Shown here one piece after another: positions 25,231 through 38,100 of a stretch of DNA of 64,000 bases. The first letter of the stretch is position 1. Every line of letters starts with the position of its first letter. The position numbers and the translations under genes were made by a program. The DNA is taken from positions 1 through 64,000 of the forward strand of contig JAIXXP010000129.1 of the NCBI GenBank assembly GCA_027490665.1. The letters run 5' to 3'. The notes beneath the pieces were generated by a model. It made no database searches. It was not told where the DNA came from and saw only the letters and a list, made by a program, of their open reading frames with translations. The DNA is from Cryomorphaceae bacterium (GTDB lineage Bacteria; Bacteroidota; Bacteroidia; Flavobacteriales_D; Crocinitomicaceae).

Positions 25231-27942
25231 ATGGATAAAGTTTCTTACGTTGGCAACGCAGATGTGAATGCCATTGAACACCTCTACCAACAATACCGTC
25301 AAGACCCCACAAGTGTAGACCACAGCTGGGCTAAATTTTTTGAAGGTTTCGAGTTTGCCCAAACCAGCTATGAGCAAGGTGGCAGCATTCCCGAAAACTT
25401 CGTGAAGGAATTCAAAGTCATCAATCTCATCAATGGATACCGCACGCGCGGACACCTCTTTACGAAAACCAATCCGGTTAGAGAGCGCCGCAAGCACACA
25501 CCTACCTTAGATATCGCACATTTTGGTTTAACAGAGCAAGACCTCAACGAAGTTTTTCAGGCGGGAGAACAAATCGGTATTGGTGCAGCTAAATTGGCTG
25601 ACATCATTGCGCACCTCGAACTCACTTACTGCCAATCTATCGGTATTGAATATATGTACATGCGCGATCCAGAACGCATCGATTGGTTTCGCAATAAAAT
25701 AGAACTCAGTAACCGTCCTGTTTTTGACCCAAAACGCAAGAAAAAAATCTACGAAAAACTCAACCAAGCAACTGGTTTTGAGGCTTTCTTAGGAAAGAAA
25801 TTCGTAGGACAAAAGCGCTTCTCCATTGAAGGAGGAGAAGGTTTGATTCCTGCATTAGACACTTTGGTACACAAAGGTGCCGCTTTAGGCGTAGAGTACT
25901 TCGTGATGGGCATGGCACACCGCGGCCGCTTGAATACGCTTGCCAATATCTTTGAAAAGCGCCCGCGAGATATCTTCAGGGAATTTGAAGGAAAAGAATT
26001 CGACTTTGAAACAACCTTTGACGGCGACGTCAAGTACCACCAAGGTTTCACCTCGCATATTTCACTTGAAAACGGACAGCAAATCGGTCTTACACTTGCG
26101 CCAAACCCTTCTCACCTAGAAGCTGTAAACACAGTTGTAGAAGGTATTGCCCGTGCCAAAATTGACCACGTTTACCAAACCGAAGACAAAGTTTGTCCGG
26201 TGCTTATTCATGGTGACGCTGCAATTGCCGGTCAAGGAATTGTCTATGAAACCATTCAGATGGCAGGCCTAGACGGTTACAGAACGGGAGGAACGATTCA
26301 CATTGTCGTCAACAACCAGGTTGGCTTTACAACCAACTACCTCGACGGACGCACCTCCACATATTGTACAGATGTGGCCAAAACAACACTTTGTCCAGTT
26401 TTTCATGTCAATGGAGACGACATCGAGGCGGTGGTAACCACCATTGAAATCGCCATGGAATACCGCCAGGCTTTTCACCGCGATATCTTCATCGACCTTC
26501 TCTGCTACCGCAAATACGGACACAACGAAGGCGACGAACCAAAATTCACGCAGCCTAAGCTCTATAACATCATCGCTAAGCATCCAAACCCTAGAGAAAT
26601 CTATTTGGAACAATTGCAACGCGAAGCGCTACTTTCCGCGGAAGAAGCCAAACAAATTGAGCAAGTCTATCAACAATTTTTAGAAGACGAATACGAGCAA
26701 TCCAGAAGCCGAGACAAAGCATTGGTCTACGACTTCTTAAGCCTTACTTGGAAAGACTACCGCCACGGCACTGCAAAAGACTTCGAAAAGTCTCCCGCAA
26801 CAGGCATTGCTAAAAAAGAACTTTTAACGCTAGGGCGTAAACTTGCCACACTTCCAGAAGGCAAAAAATACTTCAGAAAAATCGCAAAAATCTTCGAAGA
26901 CCGCCTAAGTGCCATCGAAAACGACAAATTGGATTGGGGTTCGGCCGAAATGTTGGCCTATGCCACCCTCTTAGCTGAAGGACACGCCGTGCGTATCTCC
27001 GGACAAGACGTCGAGCGCGGTACCTTCTCGCACCGTCATGCAGTTGTCAAGACCGAAGATACCGAAGAAGAGGTACTCACCCTCAACGCGCTTCAAGAAA
27101 AGCAAGCGCCTTTCACCATTTACAATTCGCATTTATCGGAATACGGCGTGCTTGGCTTTGAATATGGTTATTCCTTAGCGAATCCATCAGGCCTGACCAT
27201 TTGGGAAGCGCAATTCGGCGATTTCTTCAATGGCGCTCAAATTATGGTTGACCAATTTATTTCTGCCGGCGAAGACAAATGGGCCACCCAAAGTGGTTTG
27301 GTCATGTTGTTGCCGCACGGTTATGAAGGTCAGGGCGCAGAACACTCCAGCGGCCGCATGGAGCGCTTTTTACAACAATGTGCAGACCTCAACATGCAAA
27401 TTGTAAATACCTCAACACCTGCCAATCACTTCCATTTATTGCGCCGTCAAATCAAACGCGATTTCCGCAAACCACTAGTGGTGTTCTCTCCTAAAATGCT
27501 CTTGCGCTACCCAGATGCGACCTCCAGCCTAGACGAAATGGCTAAAGGTAGTTTCCAAGAGGTACTTGACGACCCTACAGCTGTTGCTAAAAACATCGAC
27601 ACTGTGGTATTGTGTAGCGGAAAGTTCTACTACGAAATGAAAGTAAAAGCTGCAGAACTCGGTGTCAAAAACATGGCTTTTGTACGTGTAGAACAGCTCT
27701 ATCCATTACCAGCTGCGCAGATAGATGCCATTTTAGCTAAATACAAAGCCAAAAACATTTTGTGGGCACAAGAAGAACCTGCTAACATGGGTGCTTGGAT
27801 GCACATGGCCATGAATATGCGCCATCTCCCACTTGTTGGCATTTGCCGTCCTGCCAGCGCTGCGAGTGCAGAAGGATCCAAAAAATTACACGAAATTCGT
27901 CTTAAAAAATTGTTCACCGACCTCTTTGCCTACGCAAAGTAA
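25231..27942 (+). CDS. sucA: 2-oxoglutarate dehydrogenase E1 component
   Basis: 903 residues from ATG 25231, the usual length. The N-terminal extension reads AIEHLYQQYRQDPTSVDHSWAKFF, as in E1o proteins that contact E2. The thiamine-diphosphate core has GMAHRGRLNTLANI, VLIHGDAAIAGQGIVYET, FHVNGDDIEAV and CYRKYGHNEGDEP. The C-terminal half includes LPHGYEGQGAEHSSGR and AQEEPANMGAW. It decarboxylates 2-oxoglutarate and passes the succinyl group to the lipoyl arm of E2, encoded 17 nt downstream. The E3 gene (lpd) is not in the window. Confidence 0.96.
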   Translation: MDKVSYVGNADVNAIEHLYQQYRQDPTSVDHSWAKFFEGFEFAQTSYEQGGSIPENFVKEFKVINLINGYRTRGHLFTKTNPVRERRKHTPTLDIAHFGLTEQDLNEVFQAGEQIGIGAAKLADIIAHLELTYCQSIGIEYMYMRDPERIDWFRNKIELSNRPVFDPKRKKKIYEKLNQATGFEAFLGKKFVGQKRFSIEGGEGLIPALDTLVHKGAALGVEYFVMGMAHRGRLNTLANIFEKRPRDIFREFEGKEFDFETTFDGDVKYHQGFTSHISLENGQQIGLTLAPNPSHLEAVNTVVEGIARAKIDHVYQTEDKVCPVLIHGDAAIAGQGIVYETIQMAGLDGYRTGGTIHIVVNNQVGFTTNYLDGRTSTYCTDVAKTTLCPVFHVNGDDIEAVVTTIEIAMEYRQAFHRDIFIDLLCYRKYGHNEGDEPKFTQPKLYNIIAKHPNPREIYLEQLQREALLSAEEAKQIEQVYQQFLEDEYEQSRSRDKALVYDFLSLTWKDYRHGTAKDFEKSPATGIAKKELLTLGRKLATLPEGKKYFRKIAKIFEDRLSAIENDKLDWGSAEMLAYATLLAEGHAVRISGQDVERGTFSHRHAVVKTEDTEEEVLTLNALQEKQAPFTIYNSHLSEYGVLGFEYGYSLANPSGLTIWEAQFGDFFNGAQIMVDQFISAGEDKWATQSGLVMLLPHGYEGQGAEHSSGRMERFLQQCADLNMQIVNTSTPANHFHLLRRQIKRDFRKPLVVFSPKMLLRYPDATSSLDEMAKGSFQEVLDDPTAVAKNIDTVVLCSGKFYYEMKVKAAELGVKNMAFVRVEQLYPLPAAQIDAILAKYKAKNILWAQEEPANMGAWMHMAMNMRHLPLVGICRPASAASAEGSKKLHEIRLKKLFTDLFAYAK

Positions 27943-27959
27943 GCTTAAAATAGAATCGT

Positions 27960-29222
27960 ATGTCACTATTAGAAATGAAGGTCCCGAGTCCGGGAGAATC
28001 GATCTCAGAAGTAGAAATTGCCACATGGCTCGTTGCCGATGGCGATTACGTTGAAAAAGACCAAGCAATTGCTGAAGTAGATTCAGACAAAGCAACTTTA
28101 GAATTGCCTGCTGAAGAAAGCGGCATCATTACGCTCAAAGCTGCCGAAGGCGATGTAGTCAAAGTTGGTCAGGTTGTTTGCCTCATCGACACAAGTGCTG
28201 CCCGCCCTGCTGGCACAGCTGCCGCAGCTCCTGCAGCAACACCAGCTCAAGAAGCGCCAGCGGCACCCGTTGCAGCACCTGCTGCATCTGCACCCAATCC
28301 AGACCCTGTGAAGCCAGCAAGCTACGCAGCCGGCGCAGCATCACCAGCTGCAGCTAAAATCATTAAGGAAAATAACATCAATCCTGCACTTGTAAAAGCG
28401 AGCGGAAAAGACGGCCGCATCACCAAACAAGATGTAGTCGCAGCAATGTCGGCGGGCTTCTCTACCGAAGCTGCTCAAGGTTGGGGTGGAACGCGCGAGC
28501 AAAGCCGTGAAAAAATGTCTATGCTGCGCCGCAAAATTGCAGAGCGCTTGGTAGCCGTTAAAAACGAAACAGCCATGCTCACTACCTTTAACGAGGTAGA
28601 TATGAAACCAATCATGGATGTGCGCGCCAAATACAAAGACGCATTTGCCAAACACCACGAAGTAAATCTTGGCTTCATGTCATTTTTCACCAAAGCGGTA
28701 ACTGAAGCACTCAAATTGTATCCTGCCGTAAACGCCCAAATTGACGGCAACGAAATGATCTTCCACGACTACGCCGATATCGGTATTGCCGTTTCTTCAC
28801 CCAAAGGCCTTATGGTTCCGGTTGTGCGCAACGCCGAACAAATGAGTTTAGCTGAAATCGAAAGAGAAATCAAGCGTTTGGCAATTAAAGCTCGCGATGG
28901 TAAAATGACACCAGAGGATATGAGCGGCGGTACGTTCACCATCACCAACGGCGGTGTTTTTGGTTCAATGCTTTCTACACCTATCATCAATCCGCCGCAA
29001 TCTGCAATTTTAGGAATGCACAACGTGGTTGAACGCCCAGTTGCCATCAACGGCAAGGTGGAAATCCGTCCAATTATGTACGTAGCGCTTTCTTATGACC
29101 ACCGCATTATCGATGGCAAAGAATCTGTTGGCTTCCTCGTGAAAGTCAAAGAAATGCTAGAAAATCCTGAACGCATGATTTTCGGATCCAAAGATCCAAT
29201 GCAAATCTTGCTCGGACTTTAA
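27960..29222 (+). CDS. sucB: Dihydrolipoyllysine-residue succinyltransferase (2-oxoglutarate dehydrogenase E2)
   Basis: 420 residues. One lipoyl domain carries Lys44 in [11 protein letters not shown], the lipoylation site. An Ala/Pro-rich flexible linker (about residues 78-122) leads to the peripheral-subunit-binding domain ([32 protein letters not shown]), and the catalytic core has [20 protein letters not shown] and the active-site His-Asp in [16 protein letters not shown]. It transfers the succinyl group to CoA. Co-transcribed with sucA and followed by a strong terminator. Confidence 0.96.
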   Translation: MSLLEMKVPSPGESISEVEIATWLVADGDYVEKDQAIAEVDSDKATLELPAEESGIITLKAAEGDVVKVGQVVCLIDTSAARPAGTAAAAPAATPAQEAPAAPVAAPAASAPNPDPVKPASYAAGAASPAAAKIIKENNINPALVKASGKDGRITKQDVVAAMSAGFSTEAAQGWGGTREQSREKMSMLRRKIAERLVAVKNETAMLTTFNEVDMKPIMDVRAKYKDAFAKHHEVNLGFMSFFTKAVTEALKLYPAVNAQIDGNEMIFHDYADIGIAVSSPKGLMVPVVRNAEQMSLAEIEREIKRLAIKARDGKMTPEDMSGGTFTITNGGVFGSMLSTPIINPPQSAILGMHNVVERPVAINGKVEIRPIMYVALSYDHRIIDGKESVGFLVKVKEMLENPERMIFGSKDPMQILLGL

Positions 29223-29243
29223 TCCTAACTTTTTAAAACTTAC

Positions 29244-29270
29244 AAAAGCGCTCTTCGGGGCGCTTTTTTT
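29244..29270 (+). terminator. Intrinsic terminator after sucB
   Basis: AAAAGCGC (29244-29251) and GCGCTTTT (29260-29267) form a perfect 8-bp stem with an 8-nt loop (tcttcggg), followed by T to 29270. It lies 22 nt after the sucB stop. Confidence 0.85.
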
Positions 29271-29296
29271 GCTTCGGAGCTTTGGATTGCTTTTCG

Positions 29297-29304
29297 TATA
29301 TTTG
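29297..29304 (+). promoter_or_regulatory. -7 box of maeB-ruvA-sprA
   Basis: TATATTTG, perfect TAnnTTTG, 23 nt before ATG 29328. A TTTTTTG ends at 29271, a 25-nt spacer, slightly longer than usual. Confidence 0.5.
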
Positions 29305-29327
29305 CTGTTCTAAAATTAGCAGAAACA

Positions 29328-31598
29328 ATGTCAAAAGTAAGGAAGCAAGACGCCCTAGATTACCATTCCTCAGGCAGACCCGGGAAAATCGAAGTAATCC
29401 CTTCAAAGCCCTACGCCTCCCAACGAGACCTCTCTTTGGCTTATTCACCAGGTGTAGCTGAGCCTTGCTTGCGCATTGCCGAGAACAAAGCCGACGTCTA
29501 TAAATATACCGCCAAACGCAATCTCGTGGCCGTTATTTCTAACGGAACAGCAGTACTTGGTCTTGGCGATATCGGCCCCGAAGCCTCCAAGCCAGTAATG
29601 GAAGGAAAAGGATTGTTATTTAAAATATTTGCAGATATCGATGTTTTCGATATCGAAGTAGACGCCAAAGACCCTGAACTCTTTATTCAGACCGTCAAAG
29701 CAATTGCTCCTACTTTTGGCGGCATTAACCTAGAGGACATCAAAGCGCCTGAGGCCTTTGAAATCGAGCGCCGACTCAAAGAAGAGCTCGACATTCCAAT
29801 CATGCACGACGACCAACACGGCACTGCCATTATTAGCGCTGCCGCACTTATAAATGCACTTGAACTCGCCGAAAAACAAATTGATCAAATCAAAATTGTT
29901 GTTTCCGGAGCAGGTGCTGCAGCCGTATCTTGCATCAAGTTATACCATCGTTTGGGCGTAAAGCCAGAAAACGTCTACATGTACGACTCAAAAGGACTCA
30001 TTCATGCAGGTCGTACCGACCTCGACGACATGAAACAAACTTTTGCGACACATCCGAAAGACGTCGATTTCGAGGCAGCATTCAACGGCGCCGACGTCTT
30101 TTTAGGGCTTTCCAAAGCGGGGCTTGTCAGTAAAGACATGATTGCCGCAATGGCCAAAGACCCTATCGTTTTTGCCCTTGCCAACCCAGAACCCGAAATT
30201 GCCTACAAAGAAGCAATGTCTGTGCGCAAAGACATCATCATGGCCACCGGGCGCTCCGACCATCCTAATCAGGTCAACAACGTGCTAGGCTTCCCGTACA
30301 TTTTCCGCGGTTCGCTAGACGTACGCGCCACAACCATCAATGAAGAAATGAAACTTGCTGCGGTTAATGCTATTGCTGCACTCGCCAAAGAAACCATTCC
30401 TGAAGAAGTCATTGAAGCTTACGGCGGCAAAAACATCTCTTTTGGTCGCGAACAAATCATTCCAAAACCGCTCGATCCGCGCCTCATTTACTACGTTGCT
30501 CCGGCAGTAGCCCGAGCAGCAATGGAATCAGGCGTTGCCCAAGAACCTATCGAAGATTGGGAAGAATACGAAAACCAACTCAAGAGCCGACTCGGCCTTG
30601 ACAACAAATTACAGCGCAACATCACCTCTAAGGCGCAAGGCAACCCTAAAACGGTTGTTTTCCCGGAGGGCGACAACATCAAAATACTCAAAGCGGCCCA
30701 ACAAGCCTATGACGAAGGCGTTGCATTTCCAATCCTACTCGGCAAGAAGCAACGCATCCTCGACCTCATGAACGAGTACAGCATCGAAATACCAGATGTA
30801 CAAATCATCGACTGTAAATCCGATGAAGAAGAAGCGCGCCGCATTCAATACGGTAAAGAATTCTTCGAAATGCGCAAACGCAAAGGCATCACTGAATATG
30901 AAGCCATTTCTTTAATGCGCGAACGCAATTATTTTGGTGCCATGATGCTCAATATGGGCGAGGCCGAAGCCATGGTTACAGGACTTACCCGAAGCTACCG
31001 CTCAGTACTCAGACCCGCCATTAGCACTATTGGTTTGCAAAAAGACATCAAGACCATTGCCGGGATGTACATCCTCAACACCAAAAAAGGTCCGCTTTTC
31101 TTGGCCGATACCACGGTTAACCTGAATCCTACAGCAGAACAAATCGCCGAAATCACCGTGAACGTAGCTAAATTCATCCGTCGTTTAAAAGTGCAACCTC
31201 GTATTGCCCTCTTGAGCTACTCCAATTTTGGCTCCTCTCCCGGAGATGACCCTGAAAAAATGGCCAAGGCGGTTCACATTCTCCACGAAACCCAACCTAA
31301 CTTGGTTGTAGACGGTGAAATGCAAGCTAATTTTGCCCTCAACCCTGAGCTTATGAACGAAAAATTCCCTTTTTCTTTCTTAGCCAACAAAGAGGTCAAT
31401 ACGCTCATTTTCCCGAACCTTTCTGCCGGAAATATCGCTTACAAACTTTTGCAGTCAACCAATGAGCTCGACGCAATAGGTCCGATTTTATTGGGTATGC
31501 GCAAATCTTTACATGTGCTACAACTCGGAGCAAGTGTACGCGAAATTCTCAGCATGATCAAAATTGCCGTCATCGACGCACAAAGCCAAGACAAATGA
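29328..31598 (+). CDS. maeB: NADP-dependent malic enzyme with C-terminal phosphotransacetylase-like domain
   Basis: 756 residues, the length of MaeB fusions. Residues 1-430 are the malic enzyme part: the Tyr and Lys region, [39 protein letters not shown] and the NADP-binding [16 protein letters not shown]. Residues 430-756 match phosphotransacetylase ([41 protein letters not shown]) and in this family act as a regulatory domain that senses acetyl-CoA. The enzyme decarboxylates malate to pyruvate with NADPH formation. Its stop overlaps ruvA by 4 nt (ATGA). Confidence 0.95.
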   Translation: MSKVRKQDALDYHSSGRPGKIEVIPSKPYASQRDLSLAYSPGVAEPCLRIAENKADVYKYTAKRNLVAVISNGTAVLGLGDIGPEASKPVMEGKGLLFKIFADIDVFDIEVDAKDPELFIQTVKAIAPTFGGINLEDIKAPEAFEIERRLKEELDIPIMHDDQHGTAIISAAALINALELAEKQIDQIKIVVSGAGAAAVSCIKLYHRLGVKPENVYMYDSKGLIHAGRTDLDDMKQTFATHPKDVDFEAAFNGADVFLGLSKAGLVSKDMIAAMAKDPIVFALANPEPEIAYKEAMSVRKDIIMATGRSDHPNQVNNVLGFPYIFRGSLDVRATTINEEMKLAAVNAIAALAKETIPEEVIEAYGGKNISFGREQIIPKPLDPRLIYYVAPAVARAAMESGVAQEPIEDWEEYENQLKSRLGLDNKLQRNITSKAQGNPKTVVFPEGDNIKILKAAQQAYDEGVAFPILLGKKQRILDLMNEYSIEIPDVQIIDCKSDEEEARRIQYGKEFFEMRKRKGITEYEAISLMRERNYFGAMMLNMGEAEAMVTGLTRSYRSVLRPAISTIGLQKDIKTIAGMYILNTKKGPLFLADTTVNLNPTAEQIAEITVNVAKFIRRLKVQPRIALLSYSNFGSSPGDDPEKMAKAVHILHETQPNLVVDGEMQANFALNPELMNEKFPFSFLANKEVNTLIFPNLSAGNIAYKLLQSTNELDAIGPILLGMRKSLHVLQLGASVREILSMIKIAVIDAQSQDK

Positions 31599-32170
31599 TC
31601 TCTAGACTCAATGGCCGCCTGATCGAAAAAAACCCAACCGACCTCTTAATTGAGTGTGCGGGCGTGGGTTACGAAGTGAAAATTTCACTCAATACGTATT
31701 CTGTATTGCCTGCTACGGATGCCATTGTTTTACATACCAAACTAATTGTCAGAGAAGACGCACATATTCTTTACGGTTTTGCAACCAAAGAAGAGCGCGA
31801 AATGTTCGGGCACCTCATCAGTGTTTCAGGCATCGGGCCCAATACGGCACTCATCATGCTCTCCTCCATGACACCAGACGACATCGCACACGCCATTCTC
31901 TCCGAAGACGTCGCGAGCATCCAAAAAATCAAAGGGATCGGCACCAAAACAGCCCAACGCGTCATCATCGACCTCAAAGGGAAGGTCTCTAAAATGGAAC
32001 TTGGTACAGAGAATATTTTCTCTTCGAACAATAGAAATCGATTTGATGCGTTAATTGCTTTGGTTTCGCTCGGTTTTGATAAAAAATCAGCCGAAAAAGT
32101 ATTGGATAAAATCGATACCGGGACCCAAACCGTAGAACAACTGATCAAAGAAGCGCTAAGACTACTATAA
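31595..32170 (+). CDS. ruvA: Holliday junction DNA helicase subunit RuvA
   Basis: 191 residues. The N-terminal OB domain ([20 protein letters not shown]), the helix-hairpin-helix pair (LISVSGIGPNTALIMLSSM and IQKIKGIGTKTAQRVIIDLKGK) and the small C-terminal domain that contacts RuvB (DALIALVSLGFDKKSAEKVL) are all present. The tetramer holds the Holliday junction while RuvB drives branch migration. It sits between maeB and sprA, a gene order often kept in Flavobacteriia and related groups. Confidence 0.96.
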   Translation: MISRLNGRLIEKNPTDLLIECAGVGYEVKISLNTYSVLPATDAIVLHTKLIVREDAHILYGFATKEEREMFGHLISVSGIGPNTALIMLSSMTPDDIAHAILSEDVASIQKIKGIGTKTAQRVIIDLKGKVSKMELGTENIFSSNNRNRFDALIALVSLGFDKKSAEKVLDKIDTGTQTVEQLIKEALRLL

Positions 32171-32172
32171 CC

Positions 32173-35100
32173 GTGCAACACAACTACTGGCAGAAATACT
32201 TTGCAACTGGCATCTTACTTTTGATGGTGTTTTTCACTATTGAAGAAGCTGCTGCGCAGACACCCAACCTTCCATTTCCAATTTTCAACCCGCTCAACCC
32301 CTTTCAAAATTTACCCCAAAGTTTTGACCTCGGCGACCCCACTAACCTCAACCAAACAATTGTCTACGACCCCGAGTCCAAAACATTTGTTTTCAGAGAC
32401 ATCATGGGAAAAGACACCTATTTTAGGTCTCCACAAGCCATGACCCTTGAGGAATACCTCCAATACGAAGAGAAAAAAAGCTTTACTCTCGATTGGAAAG
32501 AAATTGTTGCTGAAGAAAGTGCTGAAAACCGTACATTTGAATTACCCATAAAGATTGGCTCCAAAGCATTTGAGAGCTTTTTTGGTTCAGATCAGATCAC
32601 CATTACGCCCGGGGGTAATCTCGAAATCTCACTCGGAGCCAACCACTCGCGCGTAGACAACCCCATTTTACCAATGCGCCAGCGCAACATCACGCGCTTC
32701 GATTTCAATCAGAACATCAACATGGACATCACCGGCCAAATCGGTACCAACATGAAGGTGAACATGAAATACAACACCCGCGCTAACTTCGACTTCGAAA
32801 ACATCTCCAAACTAGAGCGTACAGGTAAAGAAGACGATATCCTTCAAAAAATTGCCTTAGGTCAGGTAAGTCTTGAACTTCCTACCACCCTCATTCCGAG
32901 CTCTCAAACCCTTTTTGGATTCAAGACACAACTTAAATTTGGTCGCTCCACAGTCGACTTCATTGTGGCTCAATCTAAAGGAAAGCGCACCGAAATCAAC
33001 GTTACCGGCAAAGCTCAAGTTCAAAAATTTGAAATCACCGCCGACAACTACGAAGCCAACCGCCACTACTTCCTCAATCTCTACCACCAACAACACTACG
33101 ACACCGCAATGGCAACTTTACCAGTTGTCAATTCCACCGCCTATATTACCCGCATTGAGGTTTGGGTAACGAACCGAAGCAGCATCACCGAAAATACGCG
33201 CAATATTGTAGCCTTTTCTGACTTAGGAGAGGCAAAGCAAAGCAACTGCCAAGGCAATCCGGGCAACTATTCTACACAAGAATTGCCTGACAATCAAGCA
33301 AATGGGCTGTACGACTGGGCTGCTGCACAACCTTTGGTTCGCGGTTTTTCAAATGCTGTATTAGCACTGAGCGCTCAAGTCAATTCACCCGGACCTTTCA
33401 ACCAAGCAGTCGATTACGAAAAAGTAGAAAATGCGCGCAAGCTCAATGAAAATGAATTTACCTATAACGCACTCCTCGGCTATATCTCTTTGAATACAGC
33501 GCTCAATAATGACGAAGTTTTAGCCGTCGCCTACGAATACACTTACCGTGGGCAAACATACCAAATCGGAGAATTCTCAACAGATGGTACCAATGGTCAA
33601 GAAGCCTTGATTCTTAAACTCATCAAACCCACCATTACAAGCCCAATCAACAAAATTTGGGATCTCATGATGAAAAACGTCTACTCTATCGGTGCCTACC
33701 AAGTAGACCAACTCGGTTTTAAAATTGACGTCTATTACAACAATAGCCAAACCTCTGTACTCCAGCCTTTCTTGCCTTTCGATGGCATCGACAAAAAACA
33801 AATTGTCACACTCCTCGATATGGACAAAATCAATCAGAACAACCAACCTTTCTCTGATGGTGTTTTTGACTTTGCCCCATTCAATGTAGTTGGCAACAAA
33901 ATCGACAACGGCGGTACCATCAACCGCAAAAACGGGCGTATTTTCTTTACAACTGTTGAGCCTTTTGGCAAAACTCTTGCCGAAAAACTAACTGCTGCTG
34001 GCGTGCCAAACATATATGTCAACCAATTAGCATTCACAGAACTTTACGACTCTACCAAAACTGCCGCGCAGCAAATCCCAAGTAAAAACCGCTTTGTGTT
34101 CAAAGGAGAGTTCCAGTCTTCCATCTCTTCGGAAATTTCATTAAACGTCATGAATATTCCGCAAGGAGCTGTTGTCGTAACTGCAGGCGGTATGCGCTTG
34201 GTAGAAGGCGTTGACTACACTGTTGACTACGCGTTTAGCCGTGTTAAAATCCTCAACACCGGTATTTTAGAATCCAATACCCCTATCAAAATCTCTATAG
34301 AATCCAATTCTGTATTTGGCTTCCAAGCGCGCTCTATGATTGGCGGCCGTTACCAGTACCGCATCAACGAGAACTTCAAAGTAGGTGCTACCTGGTTGCG
34401 CATGATGGAACGTCCGGTAACTCAAAAAGTTGATTTCGGTAGCGAACCTTTCAAAAATAACGTGCTTGGCGCTGATTTCGCCTTTCGCACCAACGTGCCT
34501 TTACTCACCAAGTTAGTAGACATCTTACCGGTCATCTCGACCAACACCATGTCTACGCTTTCTATGTCTGGAGAAGTTGCTACCCTTAGACCTGGTCAGC
34601 CACGTGCAATCAACAAAGAAGGAACTTCTTACATCGACGACTTCGAGGCTTCCCAGAGCGCTATAGACCTCAAAAACATTGCTGCATGGCGCTTGTCTTC
34701 GGTCCCGCAAGGCCAACCCGACCTCTTCCCCGAAGCTACTAAAAAAGACCTCAGCGCCGGCTACAAACGCGCTAATCTTTCTTGGTACACCATTGACCCT
34801 GTCTTTTATCAAAGCAACCAGCTCACACCTGCGCATATCAAGCAGGACCCAACTATGCTCTACGACAGCCGTATGCGCTTGGTCCAAATGACAGACATCT
34901 TCCCTAACTTGCAATTGCAATACGGTTCTATTTCTAATATCAATGTACTCGACCTCGCCTACTATCCTTCGGAGCGCGGAATGTACAATTTTGACACCAC
35001 GGCAACTGTCGATTCACTCGGACGCTTCACCAACCCTGAAGAGCGTTGGGGTGGTATTATGCGTGGCCTCAGCACCAACGACTTCGAGCTTGCCAACATT

Positions 35101-38100
35101 GAATTCATTCAGTTTTGGGTACTAGACCCCTTCAATCAAGACGCAGAAAATCAAAATCCGAACTCGCCGATGACGGGTGGTGACCTCTACTTCAATCTCG
35201 GTAATATTTCTGAAGACATCTTACCTGATTCTCGCAAAAGTTTCGAGCATGGTTTACCTGCCAATAGCGACCCTATCTTACTCGACAACATCGACACCAC
35301 ACTTTGGTCTCGCATTTCTACACAACAAGTGGTTGTCAATGCTTTTGCTAACGATCCGGCATCGAGAATCAAACAAGATGTAGGTCTTGACGGTTGGGAT
35401 AACAGCGACGAAAGTCAGAGTTATGCTGCGTTTGTGAGCTGGGTGCAAAATAACAACACACTAAGTGCCGCGACCAAAGCACGCATGATCGCCGACCCGT
35501 CTACCGATGACTACAACTACTACCTCGACGACAACTACGACGTCGCACAGCTCAATATTTTGGATCGTTACAAACGATACAACGGCATGCAGGGCAACTC
35601 GCCAACGACAGAAATGTCCGATACAGCCAATGCCTTAGGTTATCCGACCATCGCCTCTAACTTCCCAGACATCGAAGACATCAACCAAGACAACAACCTT
35701 TCTGAGTCAGAAGCTTATTTCCAATACCGCATCAGCCTGCGCCCGGGCGACATGCAAAACGTAGGAAGCAACTTCATCACCAACAAGCAAGTTTATCAAA
35801 ATGGCACCAAGACAGAAACTTGGTACCAATTTAAAGTACCTATTCGCGATTTCGAAAAACGCGTCAATGGCATTCAAGACTTCCGCTCTATTCGCTTCAT
35901 GCGCATGTACATGAAAGGTTTTGACGAGCCTGTTGTATTGCGTTTTGCCCGTTTAGAATTTGTACGTGGCGAGTGGCGTCGTTATTTCCTAGACCTCACC
36001 CAACCTGGCTTGAGCGTCCAGACAGACCCCAACCTCACTTCGTTTAACATTGCCGCACTCAACATCGAAGAAAACGCACAACGCCAGCCAATCAATTATG
36101 TAGTTCCACCAGGTATTGACCGTGAAATTGACCCTTCACAGGTGTATCAGCGTCAGATGAACGAGCAATCTTTGGTTCTAGAAGTTTGTAATCTTCAGGA
36201 CGGCGACGCGCGTGCCGCATACCGCAATGTGCAGTTCGACGTGCGTACCTATAAGAAGTTAAAAATGTTCGTGCATACAGAGTCTGTTGTTCAGAACCAA
36301 CTCAAAGACAACGAACTCACTGTATTTGTGCGCCTAGGTACAGACTACGTCGACAACTACTACGAATACGAGCTCCCGATGAAAGTCACTGATTGGAATG
36401 TAACCAATCCTGACCTCATTTGGCCAGCAGCGAACAACATCGAAATCGAATTTGACCGCCTTCTCGACCTCAAAATGGAACGCAATACCAAACTCGAACA
36501 AGGGGTGCCAGGGGTTTCAAGCATTGTTGAATACGAAAAAGTAGATCCAAACAATCCTAACAACCGCATCAAGGTGAAGGGCAGCCCGAACTTACAAGGT
36601 ATAAAAACCATCATGATCGGTGTGCGTAACCCTTCTAAATCTGATCCAGACAACACTTGGGGGCCAGACAACGGTGACGCCGAATGCGTCAATGTATGGG
36701 TCAACGAAATGCGCCTTACAGATTTTGTCAGTGATGGAGGGTCTGCGGCAGTAGGCCAAATGCAAGTTCAATTAGCTGACTTTGCTGTGGTGCAGGCCGC
36801 AGGTAACTATTCTGGTATCAACTGGGGCGCTGTAGACAGCCGTGTACAAGACCGCCAACGCAACCAACGCATGGGCGCAGACATCAGCACCACTGTGCAA
36901 CTCGGTCAATTCTTTGGCAAACAAGCCCGTGTATCGCTACCATTCTACTACGGCTACTCCATCGGTGTAATCAATCCAGAATACGATCCGTTCAACCCAG
37001 ACATCAAACTTTCAAACTACGACATCGCCACACGCAAAGAGCGCATGCGTTTAGGTCAGGACTTCACAGAACGCCGTTCATACAACTTCACCAATGTGCG
37101 CAAAGAGGCAAAAGCAGGCACCAAACCACAATTTTGGAGCGTCTCTAATTGGTCTGCTACTTACGCTTTTGCTGAAAATATCAGACGTGACTTCAACATT
37201 AAATCAGACATGACCCGCACCTGGACGGGCGCGCTCAACTATAATTATACTTTTGCAGGGAAACCATGGGAACCATTCAAAAAATGGCAACCAGCGCAAA
37301 AGAATCCATGGCTCAAACCAATCAAAGACTTCAACCTTTACTACTTGCCTAAAAATATTGCCTTCACCAACGACTATTCTCGTATCTACAACGAAAGGCA
37401 AATACGCAATATCTCTACCCCTAATTACGAATTTGACCCTATTTACCTCAAACGTTTTGATTGGAACCGCAACTATCAAGTAGGATACGACGTTACCAAA
37501 GCCCTCAAAACGACCTTTACAGCCAACAATCGCTCTATTTTTGAGGAAGGAAACAATGGCGTAGACCGCCGCACCAACCCGGAAGGTTACCAAGAATTCA
37601 TGGATTCTATCCGTTCGCAAATGAATACCTTTGGCCGCACCATGGATTATACACACAACTATTCCATTAGCTACACCCTTCCTTTTGACAAACTTCCAGT
37701 GACCTCATGGTTGTCTTCGAACGTCAAATACGCTGGCACCTACAACTGGCAACGCGCTCCACTAGGGCAAGCAGCTTTTGGAAACACCATTCAAAATACG
37801 CGTTCTATTAACATGACAGCGCAGGGTAATTTAGTCACGCTCTACAACCAAATTCCTTATTTCAAAAGGGTGCTCTCGGACGGCAAAGGAGCCAAAACCA
37901 ATTCTGCCAAAACAGGAGCCGGCGGTGCACAACCAGGAAAAGGTGGGCCTCCAAAGAAAGCAGAATTCAAGCCGAAGAAACCGCTCGAAGAAATGACCGA
38001 AAAAGAGCGCAAAGAATACGACCGTCAACTCGCAAGATTTGAACGCAAACAACTCCGCGAAGAAGAACTGAAAGCCAAAGAAAGTGAACCAATCAACCCT

